Of a stretch of 64,000 nt of DNA, positions 1-7,732 are shown piece by piece. Positions within the stretch are counted from its first letter, which is position 1. Every line of letters starts with the position of its first letter. The position numbers and the translations under genes were made by a program. The DNA comes from Psychrobacillus sp032154225 (lineage in GTDB: Bacteria > Bacillota > Bacilli > Bacillales_A > Planococcaceae): contig NZ_JALDYF010000007.1 in NCBI RefSeq assembly GCF_032154225.1, positions 62,001 to 126,000 on the forward strand, written 5' to 3'. The notes below the pieces were generated by a model. It was not told the origin of the DNA, did not search any database, and saw only the letters and a program-made list of their open reading frames with translations.

Positions 1-65
1 ATAAAATAAATCACAATTGCCGCTATAAAGGTAATTGCAAGCAATGCAATTTTTCCTTTTCTCAT
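1..65 (-). CDS. Partial gene: N-terminal membrane or signal segment
   Basis: Only the first 21 codons are inside the window; the gene continues past base 1. The ATG at 65 follows a good ribosome binding site (GAGAGGGTGAG). The peptide begins MRKGKIALLAITFIAAIVI, two positive residues followed by a hydrophobic stretch, as in a signal peptide or an N-terminal membrane anchor. No family can be assigned from this fragment. Confidence 0.55.
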   Translation of the reverse strand, partial: MRKGKIALLAITFIAAIVIYF

Positions 66-134
66 CTTATCTCACCCTCTCATTGATCATTTATATAATT
101 GCTATCATAATCTCCTTAAGTGACAGCAATGTTA

Positions 135-160
135 CAAAAAAAAATCTCCTATAAGGAGAT
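135..160 (-). terminator. Short hairpin with T-run between nupC and the partial gene
   Basis: A 7-bp stem (ATCTCCT/AGGAGAT) with a 3-base loop is followed on the minus strand by nine T. It lies downstream of the nupC terminator and about 70 bases upstream of the next start. It could be a second terminator or a small leader attenuator for the partial gene. Confidence 0.4.
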
Positions 161-210
161 GTTATGAACGGCTATAAGGTTCCCTGAGATTTGATTGTAA
201 GCCCAAATAA

Positions 211-248
211 TAAAAAATGATGAGAGCACTAAACTCCCATCATTTTTC
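211..248 (-). terminator. Terminator of the nucleoside transporter gene
   Basis: An inverted repeat (AAAAATGATG ... CATCATTTTTT) directly follows the stop codon of the transporter gene and ends in a T-run on the minus strand. Confidence 0.7.
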
Positions 249-251
249 TCA

Positions 252-1430
252 TTATAAGATAAGACTCACAATAATCGCTGATAATATACTTACTAATGTT
301 GCGCCGTATAAAAGTTTCAAGCCGAATCGTGCTACAACATTTCCTTGTTTTTCATGAAGCCCTTTTACAGCACCAGAGATAATTCCAATGGAAGAGAAGT
401 TTGCAAAGGAAACAAGGAACACGGAAATGATTCCGATTGATCGTTCACTTAAGCCTGATGCTAATTCATTTAAAGAGAGCATCGCTACAAATTCGTTTGT
501 AACTAATTTAGTAGCCATAATACCGCCTGCCGTTACAGATTCTGAAACAGGGATACCCATTAAAATCGCAATTGGAGCAAAGACATATCCAATAATTTCT
601 TGGAATGAGACCCCAAATATCATATCAAATAAGGTATTTACTCCTGCCATTAATGCAACGAATCCAATTAACATCGCCGCAACTATAATTACAACCTTGA
701 ATCCATCTAAAATATACTCGCCCAACATTTCGAAGAAGCTTTGCTTTTCTGATTGCACAACAAGGATATCTTCTTCTTCGGTTACAGTGTATGGATTGAT
801 GATGGAAGTAATTATGAATCCTCCAAATAAATTAATCGCGATTGCCGTTACGACATATCTCGGTTCAACCATCGTCATATAAGCTCCGACAATAGACATC
901 GATACTGTAGACATCGCTGACGCAGATAATGTGTATAGACGTTGAGGAGATAATTGTCCAAGCTGTTTTTTCACGGTAATAAATACTTCAGATTGTCCAA
1001 CAATAGCGGATGCTACTCCGTTATATGATTCTAATTTACCCATGCCGGTTACTTTACTGATTGCCCAACCAATCCATTTCATTATAAATGGAAGCGCTTT
1101 AATATGCTGCAAAATTCCAATCAAAGCGGAAATGAATACGATCGGTAGTAGAGCTGTTAAGAAGAAAGGAGCTTGTCCTTCATTTGCAAGGCCACCGAAT
1201 ACAAAATTAATTCCTTCACCAGCGAATTCAAGTAATTTTTCAAACCCAGCCGCGATTCCCTTAATAAGTATCAATCCAAATTTCGTATTCAGTAATAAAA
1301 AAGTTAAAATTACTTGAATAACGAGCATCTGGATAATTGGTCTGATTTTTATTGCTTTCCGATTGTTACTTGCAACCCAGGCAAGACCTAGCACGACAAT
1401 TAAGCCTACGATTGAGATTAAATAATTCAT
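252..1430 (-). CDS. nupC: NupC-family concentrative nucleoside transporter
   Basis: A 392-residue polytopic membrane protein of the concentrative nucleoside transporter (CNT) family, which imports nucleosides with H+ or Na+. About 8-10 hydrophobic segments are visible, with the family-like stretch GVASAIVGQSEVFITVKKQL in the middle and the C-terminal gate region near SFANFSSIGIISGAVKGL. The ATG at 1430 is preferred because GTGGAGG stands six bases upstream; an in-frame TTG five codons earlier has no site. It is a single gene with its own terminator. Which nucleosides it carries cannot be read from the sequence; B. subtilis has several paralogues (NupC, NupG, YutK). Confidence 0.85.
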   Translation of the reverse strand: MNYLISIVGLIVVLGLAWVASNNRKAIKIRPIIQMLVIQVILTFLLLNTKFGLILIKGIAAGFEKLLEFAGEGINFVFGGLANEGQAPFFLTALLPIVFISALIGILQHIKALPFIMKWIGWAISKVTGMGKLESYNGVASAIVGQSEVFITVKKQLGQLSPQRLYTLSASAMSTVSMSIVGAYMTMVEPRYVVTAIAINLFGGFIITSIINPYTVTEEEDILVVQSEKQSFFEMLGEYILDGFKVVIIVAAMLIGFVALMAGVNTLFDMIFGVSFQEIIGYVFAPIAILMGIPVSESVTAGGIMATKLVTNEFVAMLSLNELASGLSERSIGIISVFLVSFANFSSIGIISGAVKGLHEKQGNVVARFGLKLLYGATLVSILSAIIVSLIL

Positions 1431-1461
1431 TTTATGCCTCCACAAAGTTGTATTAAAAAAA

Positions 1462-1477
1462 GGTCGAACGTCTGACC
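1462..1477. promoter_or_regulatory. Candidate operator upstream of the transporter gene
   Basis: A 16-bp imperfect inverted repeat, GGTCGAACGTCTGACC (6 of 8 positions symmetric, centre ACGT), lies about 30 bases upstream of the transporter start, where a repressor could block transcription. The half-site GGTC/GACC resembles GntR-type operators. The regulator is unknown. Confidence 0.35.
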
Positions 1478-1579
1478 ACTTGATTCACTTATTAAGTATA
1501 CATTTATTATTTATCATGTCCAAGGAAAGTATTCCCTCATATATTTTTTACTAAACCAATTCCTTGATACAGATAGATA

Positions 1580-1622
1580 AAAAGCCACGATTACCGAATC
1601 ATCTTCGGTAATCGTAGCTTTT
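1580..1622 (-). terminator. Terminator of the sigma/anti-sigma operon
   Basis: A long hairpin (CGATTACCGAA / TTCGGTAATCG, four-base loop) between A- and T-rich arms lies downstream of the minus-strand gene ending at 1683. The arms allow bidirectional use. Confidence 0.75.
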
Positions 1623-1682
1623 AAACCTTCATATATTGCAGTCTATTCTATGGAAGTTTTCACTGATTTAAAAATTAAAACC

Positions 1683-2198
1683 TCATCGAATAGGATTCTC
1701 AAAGTTCCAGTTAGTATAAATTACCGCTGCAGAGACTGGATTTGCGGACGTGTCTTCCGTGAATCCACCTACTAGATTGCCTACTCTAAATGTAGGCTCA
1801 AATAACTGTTCTTCCTTAGGAGCTGCAGTTGGACCATCTATCCCCAATTTTGTTTCATCTGTAACGACTACTTCCATTCCATTATCCAATGTAAAGCTCA
1901 GTCCATCTTCTCCAACTTCTGTTATGAGTCCCTCGATATTAAGCATTGCACTTGCAGCTGGACCTGAATTATCCACTACAATTCTTTCCGTCAAATCTAG
2001 CGCTGCATCGTTGTTTACATTTGTTAAAGCTACTACAGCAATTACGGCACAGGCTACTAAACTTCCAACAATTATTCTTATATTTTTCATATAATCCCTC
2101 TTCTTTTTTTGATCATATTCCATCATCTCTTTTTGCATTTTGCTCTTAAATTCGTCGGAAGCATGAATCTGCTTCATCACTTTCTTATAAGCATTCAT
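1683..2198 (-). CDS. Single-pass membrane protein, probable anti-sigma factor
   Basis: A 171-residue protein with a charged N-terminal part (about residues 1-38), one transmembrane helix (about 42-60, IRIIVGSLVACAVIAVVA) and an extracytoplasmic domain with acidic beta-strand-like segments (ITEVGEDGLSFTLDNG). It starts five bases after the stop of an ECF sigma gene; ATG 2198 has GGGAG nine bases upstream, preferred over GTG 2201. A cytoplasmic N-terminus, one helix and an outer sensor domain behind an ECF sigma gene is the usual anti-sigma arrangement. The role is inferred from context; I recognise no named family. Confidence 0.6.
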   Translation of the reverse strand: MNAYKKVMKQIHASDEFKSKMQKEMMEYDQKKKRDYMKNIRIIVGSLVACAVIAVVALTNVNNDAALDLTERIVVDNSGPAASAMLNIEGLITEVGEDGLSFTLDNGMEVVVTDETKLGIDGPTAAPKEEQLFEPTFRVGNLVGGFTEDTSANPVSAAVIYTNWNFENPIR

Positions 2199-2203
2199 CA
2201 CAC

Positions 2204-2677
2204 TTAACTCCCTTCTTCTAAAATAATTTTTAACTTCATTCGAACCCTTCTCAGCTTTGAGCTTACTGTGTTTATCTTCATCTCCAATAAATCGGCAATT
2301 TCTGCAGTCGTATAGCCTTCATAATAATGTAGATATACAATGGCCCTTTCATGAGGGTCTAGCTCAGAAATCTCTGGGAGAACAATCTGTTCCTCTTTTG
2401 CAATAAAGGTCATCTCTTCTGTTATCGGTATCGTCTTCTTGATACGAGAAGACTTAAAGTAATCTTTACATTTATTAAAAGTCACCTTGATGAGCCAAGC
2501 CTTTAAATGTGCTTCATTATCGAAGGGCTTTTTCTGTCTCATAAGTGTCATATAGACCTCTTGAACAATATCCTCCGCCTCAGACATATTTTTTGTCTGC
2601 TGCACAGCAATTCGTATTAAGGTATCGCTATAAGTTTGAACAATCTCATGAACAAGTGCGCCGGCGAACGTTTTCAT
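2204..2677 (-). CDS. ECF-type RNA polymerase sigma factor
   Basis: A 157-residue extracytoplasmic-function sigma factor with region 2 (DTLIRIAVQQTKNMSEAEDI, VQEVYMTLMRQK, WLIKVTFNKCKDYFKSSR) and region 4 (ELDPHERAIVYLHYYEGYTT with the helix-turn-helix AEIADLLEMKINTVSSKLRR). The ATG at 2677 has AAGGGGG seven bases upstream; the longer form from 2728 has no site and adds a non-conserved leader. It is followed by a probable membrane anti-sigma gene, so release by an envelope signal is likely. The regulon is unknown. Confidence 0.85.
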   Translation of the reverse strand: MKTFAGALVHEIVQTYSDTLIRIAVQQTKNMSEAEDIVQEVYMTLMRQKKPFDNEAHLKAWLIKVTFNKCKDYFKSSRIKKTIPITEEMTFIAKEEQIVLPEISELDPHERAIVYLHYYEGYTTAEIADLLEMKINTVSSKLRRVRMKLKIILEEGS

Positions 2678-2699
2678 ACTTAACCCCCTTCCCTTTATA

Positions 2700-2718
2700 A
2701 TACGATTCATTTTCGTAT
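2700..2718. promoter_or_regulatory. Inverted repeat upstream of the ECF sigma gene
   Basis: ATACGA and TCGTAT, perfect complements seven bases apart, lie 23-41 bases upstream of the sigma start, in the likely promoter or leader. It may be an operator. I see no clear ECF-type -35/-10 pair around it. Confidence 0.3.
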
Positions 2719-2782
2719 ATTCGTGCAACAGAAAAAAATTCTCTAGAATTGAATTCGTAGTTCATTAATAACAAGCATTAAT

Positions 2783-2826
2783 AAAAAAAAGAGAGAGAAC
2801 TTATCCGTAAAGATAAATCCTCTCTG
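2783..2826 (-). terminator. Hairpin terminator downstream of a small minus-strand gene
   Basis: AGAGAG...CTCTCT flanks an inner ACTTATC/GATAAAT stem and is followed on the minus strand by a run of eight T. It would end transcription of the 49-residue gene upstream, and the A/T arms allow bidirectional use. Confidence 0.6.
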
Positions 2827-2872
2827 CTTTTATAGGTGAAGTGTTTACAATCTTATTATTTTGAATAAGAAA

Positions 2873-2902
2873 AACATAGGGAAATCTTAGTCTTCCTATG
2901 TT
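2873..2902 (-). terminator. Small inverted repeat after the 49-residue gene
   Basis: AACATAGG and CCTATGTT, 14 bases apart, lie immediately downstream of the small gene's stop. No strong T-run follows, so it may be only a stabilising hairpin. Confidence 0.3.
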
Positions 2903-2912
2903 GGCATTCCTA

Positions 2913-3062
2913 TTATTTATCTGTTTGTTTTTGCTTTTTTTGCGAATACTCCACACGTATTTTTTCAAGTTGCTGCTTTTTATCAAATTTGGCAGGCTTA
3001 TTTTTTTCATGATACTTTGCCACAGCCAACTGACCTTTTGTATCCAATTGATATTTCCCCAC
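2913..3062 (-). CDS. Small, highly basic hypothetical protein (49 aa)
   Basis: A short gene read from GTG 3062, with an in-frame stop four codons upstream and a modest GTAGGCG site. The product starts MGKYQLDTKGQLAVAKYHEK and ends in a Lys/Gln-rich tail (YSQKKQKQTDK). It has no membrane segment or cysteine and is predicted to be hydrophilic and probably helical. Natural-looking codon use, a downstream hairpin and the composition suggest a real gene. Longer open frames overlapping it (2801-3010 minus, 2898-3287 plus) look like shadows. Function unknown. Confidence 0.5.
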   Translation of the reverse strand: MGKYQLDTKGQLAVAKYHEKNKPAKFDKKQQLEKIRVEYSQKKQKQTDK

Positions 3063-3168
3063 TTTGTTCGCCTACTTTTCTTGCCTTTAAAGAGAATCTA
3101 TTCAACAAATATAATATACCTTATTTTCCTGAAGTATTTGAAATTGCAGACATTCCTAGCAGCAAATC

Positions 3169-3471
3169 TTAACCTTCCACATAATTGGCTTCTAGTAAAC
3201 GGGCAATTTCCTTCATTTTCTCTAATACAACAGAATCTGAAACGGCTACATATATTTCACCTTCGAAAAAACGAAAGGGAATTTTGACGCTTTCTAATTG
3301 CCACATGAAGAAGTGTCCTTTAATCTTCATTTGTACGCCGTCCTGACTTGCACCAAATGAATCATTGTACTCAAAATCCGATTTCGTCGCAAAGAAGTTT
3401 TGGCATTCCTCTAAGCTTAGCGTTGGATTTCCTTCTTTATCTAAACGTGTAATTTTATATCGTGTGTTCAT
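3169..3471 (-). CDS. Conserved-looking hypothetical cytosolic protein
   Basis: A 100-residue soluble protein beginning MNTRYKITRLDKEGNPTLSL, with alternating strand-like segments (FGASQDGVQMKIKGHFFMWQ, VKIPFRFFEGEIYVAVSD) and a C-terminal helix (VVLEKMKEIARLLEANY). ATG 3471 is chosen because AAAGGAG lies 12 bases upstream; a longer reading from 3507 is possible. No signal peptide. I do not recognise the family. It is transcribed away from the YHYH-protein gene across a shared 215-bp promoter region. Confidence 0.6.
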   Translation of the reverse strand: MNTRYKITRLDKEGNPTLSLEECQNFFATKSDFEYNDSFGASQDGVQMKIKGHFFMWQLESVKIPFRFFEGEIYVAVSDSVVLEKMKEIARLLEANYVEG

Positions 3472-3686
3472 TAAATAATCAAACTCCTTTAAAATGCTTA
3501 CTAACATTTAATTATAATCGGTTGCATTTGTTTAAGCAAAAGAGGGTACTTTTATATTTCTACTACACACCCATCTGAACATCGTTTTCTACCTATATTA
3601 ACATTCCTTATTACTTATATCCTATCTTATGAATAAGTTTAATGGTAAAGTTGGTATATATTGATTTAAAAGGAGAGATATATGAG

Positions 3687-4373
3687 ATGAAAAAGGTGGT
3701 AGGAATTTTACTTTCCTTTGTTTTGTTACTGGTAATTACAACACCAGCAATGGCGCATCCAGGGAGAACAGATGCTAATGGCGGACACACATGTCGTACA
3801 AATTGTGGAAAATGGGGTTTAAACTACGGAGAGTATCACTATCATAATGGTGGTACTACCAAAAAGACTTCAACAAGTAAAACTGTAAATACTAAACCAG
3901 AGACAATATATGTTGATCCATACACGCAAGCGGAAGCATTAATAAAAACTGCTGAAAGCTATGCAGGTTCTCTTAAATGGGAAACATCATATGACTATAG
4001 AGTATCCAAGTATTCTAGTAATCCTGTTAGTCAAATTGACATGAAGCTTTACAACAATACAAAAAGTGCCATCAATGCTGCAAAAGCTAATTCAAATGTA
4101 TTACTTTATAGCGATCTTGAAGAGAGATTAAATGCCTTGAATGATATATATATTAGAACCCAGGCGTATATTGATGCCATAAATTCGGGGGAGAAGTTGT
4201 TAGTACAATTTCAAAATTATCAATCTTTCTATAAGCAAGATCCAAATAGCGATAAAACAAAAAAAGCGTACAATGAGCTAATAAAACTTTCCAAAAAAAC
4301 TAACACAATGATTTATCGAGTATATGGTAAAAGTACACGTGAAGCCATGTTAGACAAGTTTAGAGTAGAATGA
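3687..4373 (+). CDS. Secreted YHYH-domain protein
   Basis: A 228-residue exported protein. A signal peptide (KKVVGILLSFVLLLVITTPA, cleavage near AMA-HPG) is followed by the YHYH domain at residues 24-60: HPGRTDANGGHTC, then C-G-K-W-G and the signature EYHYHNGG. The Cys/His-rich block is often found in secreted Bacillales proteins and may bind metal. The C-terminal two thirds is helical and hydrophilic, without recognised motifs. ATG 3687 has AAAAGGAGAG upstream; the earlier in-frame ATG at 3642 does not. Biological role unknown. Confidence 0.75.
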   Translation: MKKVVGILLSFVLLLVITTPAMAHPGRTDANGGHTCRTNCGKWGLNYGEYHYHNGGTTKKTSTSKTVNTKPETIYVDPYTQAEALIKTAESYAGSLKWETSYDYRVSKYSSNPVSQIDMKLYNNTKSAINAAKANSNVLLYSDLEERLNALNDIYIRTQAYIDAINSGEKLLVQFQNYQSFYKQDPNSDKTKKAYNELIKLSKKTNTMIYRVYGKSTREAMLDKFRVE

Positions 4374-4376
4374 AGA

Positions 4377-4413
4377 TGTCCCTGTGTTCTGAATTATTCA
4401 GAATACAGGGACA
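4377..4413 (+). terminator. Terminator-like hairpin, member of the CCTGTG/CACAGG family
   Basis: TGTCCCTGT ... ACAGGGACA is a perfect 9-bp stem with an inner TTCTGAAT/ATTCAGAA stem, placed just after the YHYH-gene stop and followed by TTTC. Its arms resemble hairpins at 61.1 and 63.2 kb. Confidence 0.65.
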
Positions 4414-4462
4414 TTTCAATTTCTAAAATAAATAAATATTGGTAAATGTTTATATCTACCTT

Positions 4463-4682
4463 TTAGAAACAGTTCATTAGAGCTTGCTCTGCTTCTTCTA
4501 ATGCAGTAGCAGTACTATTTACTACCAACGCTTTTAAAAGCTTGTCAATCCTTCATATGCTGCACGTGCCTCGCAGAAGGCTACTCAATCACTGACAGTA
4601 CTTTTGATAAAATTGGAAGAGAATTTTTCAAAATAGCCACCACTCTTTCAGCTGCATTATTTGAAGACGTTTCATAGCTTTC
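4463..4682 (-). pseudogene. Frameshifted remnant of an unknown gene
   Basis: On the minus strand, coding-like stretches follow one another in changing frames: ESYETSSNNAAERVVAILKN continuing LPILSKVLSVIE then a stop; CEARAAYEGLTS in another frame; then KALVVNSTATALEEAEQALM ending NCF and a stop. At least two frameshifts separate them and there is no start. The composition suggests an alpha-helical protein. The family is not recognised; the region may be the decayed 3' part of a gene interrupted upstream by a hairpin element. Confidence 0.5.
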
Positions 4683-4685
4683 GGT

Positions 4686-4730
4686 GTCAGGAACCCAAAC
4701 TATTCAAAATTTTTTTGGTTCCCCCCTGAA
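4686..4730. repeat. Hairpin element inside decayed DNA
   Basis: CAGGAACC...AAA and TTTGGTTCCCCCCTG form an imperfect stem around ACTATTCAAAAT. The loop motif ACTATTC is shared with the hairpins at 61.1 and 63.2 kb, so this may be a diverged family member inserted in the pseudogene region. Confidence 0.35.
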
Positions 4731-4736
4731 AAATAA

Positions 4737-4862
4737 TCACGAAAAACAAACATTCTTCCTAACAACATTCGGAAGCTCTCTCTGCTGACTAAAGATTTCC
4801 TTCAACAATTTCGTCACTTTGTAACAAGCATTTATATCCAAGTATTCTCTCCGTATATTCAT
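4737..4862 (-). pseudogene. Short open frame, possibly part of the same decayed gene
   Basis: A 41-codon frame starting MNIRREYLDINACYKVTKLL is the only coding-like stretch between 4735 and 4981. No convincing ribosome binding site, and it is followed by the hairpin element and the frameshifted remnant. It could be the 5' part of the same former gene. The rest of 4863-4981 shows nothing I can assign. Confidence 0.25.
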
Positions 4863-4981
4863 TTTATAACCAGCGGAAAGGTTTACACTTTGAATTCCAT
4901 GCTCCGACCAGATTCTTGTGTCACTGCTATCTCACTGTGTATATATTATTTCACATATACAAGCATATTTTTACATATAGA

Positions 4982-5269
4982 CTAATTACTTTTCCATTTT
5001 TGATAGATTGTTCTACTCTTTTTCATTAAAATTTCTTCCGTACATTTTGAATGAGGTTTATATTTTTTTTCTTTCGCAACTTTCAATGATGATTCTTCTA
5101 AATAATTCGTTAGTTCAAGCTCTTCGAAACACTCTGGAGCTATATAAGAACGAAAAGTATGCTCTAAGATTATACGTTCCTTCGATATATCGGTAGGTTT
5201 AAAGAATATTACATAGAAACCAATTGATAGTACGACAATTAAAATGGATCTTCGGATTAAGTTTTTCAT
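4982..5269 (-). CDS. Small membrane-anchored protein coupled to the SCO1 gene
   Basis: A 95-residue protein with one N-terminal hydrophobic segment (SILIVVLSIGFYVIFF) and a charged extracytoplasmic tail with two cysteines (PECFEELE, HSKCTEE). Its ATG overlaps the SCO1 stop by four bases (ATGA), so it is translationally coupled to the oxidase assembly genes. The two external cysteines next to a copper chaperone suggest, but do not show, a part in metal or thiol handling. Family not recognised. Confidence 0.6.
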   Translation of the reverse strand: MKNLIRRSILIVVLSIGFYVIFFKPTDISKERIILEHTFRSYIAPECFEELELTNYLEESSLKVAKEKKYKPHSKCTEEILMKKSRTIYQKWKSN

Positions 5270-5871
5270 TTTTCCGTTTTAGATAGTAAAATTTCAATAT
5301 CTTGTATGATTTCTTCAAATGGCAGATTAAGACCATCATAGTCTTTCTTCACAATGCCATTTTGGTCTATTAAATAGAAGCTAGTACCATGAATTACTTG
5401 GTCCCCTACTGTTGGTTTTTTCACAATTGTTTTAAAGTTTTTTAGGGCATAATCATCTATAAACTGTTGATCGTAACCTGTTAACAACGTCCAATTGGAA
5501 AGGTCTCCGTCATAGGTTCCAACGTATTCTTTTAATATTTCCGGTGTATCGAAGGATGGATCCACACTAAAAGAAACAAGTTCTACATCAAGTTTTTTTT
5601 CTTTTAATTTACCTTGAAGCTCTTTCATATTTGCCGTCATTGGTGGACATACACTTGTACAATTTGTAAAAACAAAATCAGCTATCCATACCTTACCCTT
5701 TAAATCTTTTAACTCCAGATTATCTCCGTCTTCGTTAGTTGCAGAAAAATTACTCAACTCCCAGTTTAATGGTTCGGAAATGTCTTTTTCACATCCAAAT
5801 AAAACAAAACTAATGCTACAAATCAAAAGTAGGAATCCTACCTTTCTTGTATTTTTAATAGGTTTGCGCAT
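5266..5871 (-). CDS. SCO1/SenC-family copper chaperone lipoprotein
   Basis: A 201-residue exported protein with a lipobox (SISFVLFGC, lipidated Cys about residue 27) and a thioredoxin-like SCO domain. The copper ligands are visible: CTSVCPPM (CxxxC) and the distal His in VIHGTSFYLID. SCO proteins deliver copper to the Cu-A centre of cytochrome c oxidase on the outer membrane face. It overlaps the 3' end of the CtaG gene by 17 bases, consistent with one operon for oxidase assembly. In B. subtilis the equivalent is ypmQ/sco. Confidence 0.9.
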   Translation of the reverse strand: MRKPIKNTRKVGFLLLICSISFVLFGCEKDISEPLNWELSNFSATNEDGDNLELKDLKGKVWIADFVFTNCTSVCPPMTANMKELQGKLKEKKLDVELVSFSVDPSFDTPEILKEYVGTYDGDLSNWTLLTGYDQQFIDDYALKNFKTIVKKPTVGDQVIHGTSFYLIDQNGIVKKDYDGLNLPFEEIIQDIEILLSKTEK

Positions 5872-6757
5872 TTAAATCACTCTCTCTACCTAATTTTTGC
5901 TCAGAGCGGTACCAATCTCTAAATAGGAAACCTAAAATAATTGCGTATACGATTTCCTGCACAATTTTCATAATTATCCCGCCTAATTTCTGGTCATTAA
6001 TTAATTCGAGGGGATTAAATATCTCTATAATCTCTGGGCCAATTGCATCTAAACCCGATACCGATTCCGATGTTGCACATAGGGCAAGAGCATTTATCAA
6101 AGATTCTGGATCTGAATAAGTAGAATACATAGGATCTGTTGCAAAAATGATAAGTGCACAAGCCGGAAGCATTAATACACCATTTGCAAATAAATACCCT
6201 ATCTCAAGAAGATTCGGCATCTTTTTATACTCTTTTAGTGTGTTGAGTATGGGCCAAAACATACAGATTGCTAGAACAAACAAAAGTAAATGAATAGAAG
6301 CATGATAAAAACTATTTGTTTTTGAAAAGTCTAGCACTAAAGGAACATGGTATAGCGAGAAAGCTCCATTAAACAAAACTAATGCAATAAGAGGTTTTGT
6401 AACAAAACTCCAGAATGGGCGAATGAATTTGTTATATACTAATACTCTCCAAACCCAATCTGGTATCCCTTTTATGATTAATACTGGAATGATTAATACT
6501 AGTACGGCCATTTGAATCATATGCATTGTCAACATCATATGACTCCATAAATCGATAGGCGAACCCTTTATAATATAGAACAGGCCTATCACTATACAAA
6601 AACAAAGTGCTTGTGTTTTTGATAAGGGTTCACTATCTTTAAAACGACTTCTGTATTTCACCGTTATTAAAAAATAGAAGCATAAAACTGCAATCAAAGC
6701 TGTTGCGTAAAAGGGGCTCCATAAGGAACGAAAGTCAAACAAATAGAATATTGCCAT
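5855..6757 (-). CDS. ctaG: CtaG-type cytochrome c oxidase assembly factor
   Basis: A 300-residue membrane protein with about seven hydrophobic helices and the family-like elements FRSLWSPFYAT near the N-terminus, LWSHMMLTMHMIQM, and HASIHLLLF. Histidines in these helices are typical of the caa3_CtaG family, which is needed for assembly of caa3-type oxidase. It starts three bases after deoC and runs into the SCO1 gene. The start at ATG 6757 has only a crowded AAGGG next to it, so a slightly different start is possible. Confidence 0.85.
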   Translation of the reverse strand: MAIFYLFDFRSLWSPFYATALIAVLCFYFLITVKYRSRFKDSEPLSKTQALCFCIVIGLFYIIKGSPIDLWSHMMLTMHMIQMAVLVLIIPVLIIKGIPDWVWRVLVYNKFIRPFWSFVTKPLIALVLFNGAFSLYHVPLVLDFSKTNSFYHASIHLLLFVLAICMFWPILNTLKEYKKMPNLLEIGYLFANGVLMLPACALIIFATDPMYSTYSDPESLINALALCATSESVSGLDAIGPEIIEIFNPLELINDQKLGGIIMKIVQEIVYAIILGFLFRDWYRSEQKLGRESDLNAQTY

Positions 6758-6760
6758 CCC

Positions 6761-7426
6761 TTAATACCCGTTAGTATTCTCTTGATCAGTAAATAGCCTA
6801 ACCGCTGAGCTTGTACCTATCCTAGAAGCACCACACTCAACCATTTTTTTTAAGTCTTCAATACTTCGAACTCCACCAGAAGCTTTCACCCCTATTGCAG
6901 GTCCAACTGATTCTCTCATAATTTTTACATCCTCGAACGTCGCGCCGTGAAGAGAAAAACCAGTTGAAGTTTTCACATAATCTGCTCCAGCTTTTACTGC
7001 AAGTTTACATGCACGAATTTTCTCTTCATCTGTCAATAAGCATGCTTCGATAATGACTTTGACCAGTGCTTTATCCCGAACCGCATCGACTACAGCACGA
7101 ATGTCTTGCTCCACTAATTTGTTATCTTTCCCTTTAAGGGCTCCAATATTAATTACTGTATCCACCTCGGTTGCACCGTTTACAACTGCATTTATTGCTT
7201 CAAATGCCTTCGTTTCAGCACTATTTGCTCCAAGTGGAAAACCAATAACCGTACATATATTTACACCTCTTCCTCTTAACAATTCAGCAGAGGTCTTTAC
7301 CCAAGTAGGATTGACACAAACTGAAGCAAACCCATATTCTATTGCTTCCTCACACAACTTTTTAATATCCTCATGTTTTGTATCTGCTTTTAATAATGTG
7401 TGGTCAATTAAACTCTCATATTTCAA
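6761..7426 (-). CDS. deoC: Deoxyribose-phosphate aldolase
   Basis: A 221-residue TIM-barrel aldolase that splits 2-deoxyribose-5-phosphate into glyceraldehyde-3-phosphate and acetaldehyde in nucleoside catabolism. The Schiff-base lysine is in GADYVKTSTGF, with KVIIEACLL and VKASGGVR also characteristic. TTG 7426 is chosen: GGAG stands nine bases upstream and the peptide then starts MKYESLIDHTLLK, like other DeoC proteins; the TTG at 7435 would sit directly on the ribosome site. Its neighbours are oxidase assembly genes, not the usual nupC/pdp partners. Confidence 0.93.
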   Translation of the reverse strand: MKYESLIDHTLLKADTKHEDIKKLCEEAIEYGFASVCVNPTWVKTSAELLRGRGVNICTVIGFPLGANSAETKAFEAINAVVNGATEVDTVINIGALKGKDNKLVEQDIRAVVDAVRDKALVKVIIEACLLTDEEKIRACKLAVKAGADYVKTSTGFSLHGATFEDVKIMRESVGPAIGVKASGGVRSIEDLKKMVECGASRIGTSSAVRLFTDQENTNGY

Positions 7427-7623
7427 TGGATCCAACTCCTTTTATATTTATTTATTTCCCCCTTTCATCTTGACTGATGTAAGCAAAAATATAACCATCC
7501 ACTTATACATTAAATTGCCCATCCACTAAAAAAAACATACAATGTTCACTTATTTAATAAGAAACTACATCTAATCCAACGAGCTTGCTGAGGAACAATA
7601 TTTGTCATACCTAGCGGAAACGC

Positions 7624-7650
7624 AAAAAAGACCTACTTCTTGTAGGCCTT
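7624..7650 (-). terminator. Terminator of the MocR-type regulator gene
   Basis: AAGGCCTAC and GTAGGTCTT form a stem with a five-base loop, followed by TTTT on the minus strand, about 80 bases after the regulator's stop. The rest of 7436-7732 holds no gene I can support. Confidence 0.65.
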
Positions 7651-7732
7651 GAAAGCGATACCTAGCCACTATAGCTAGATTGTCATAATTTCTTAATGAA
7701 TAACAAAGAAGAGTTAATAGAGATTTCACAGT

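Noticed and set aside
2801..3287. Open frames 2801-3010 (minus) and 2898-3287 (plus) as protein genes
   Set aside because: Both overlap the better-supported 49-residue gene in other frames, have no ribosome site and have low-complexity Lys/Phe/Leu composition.
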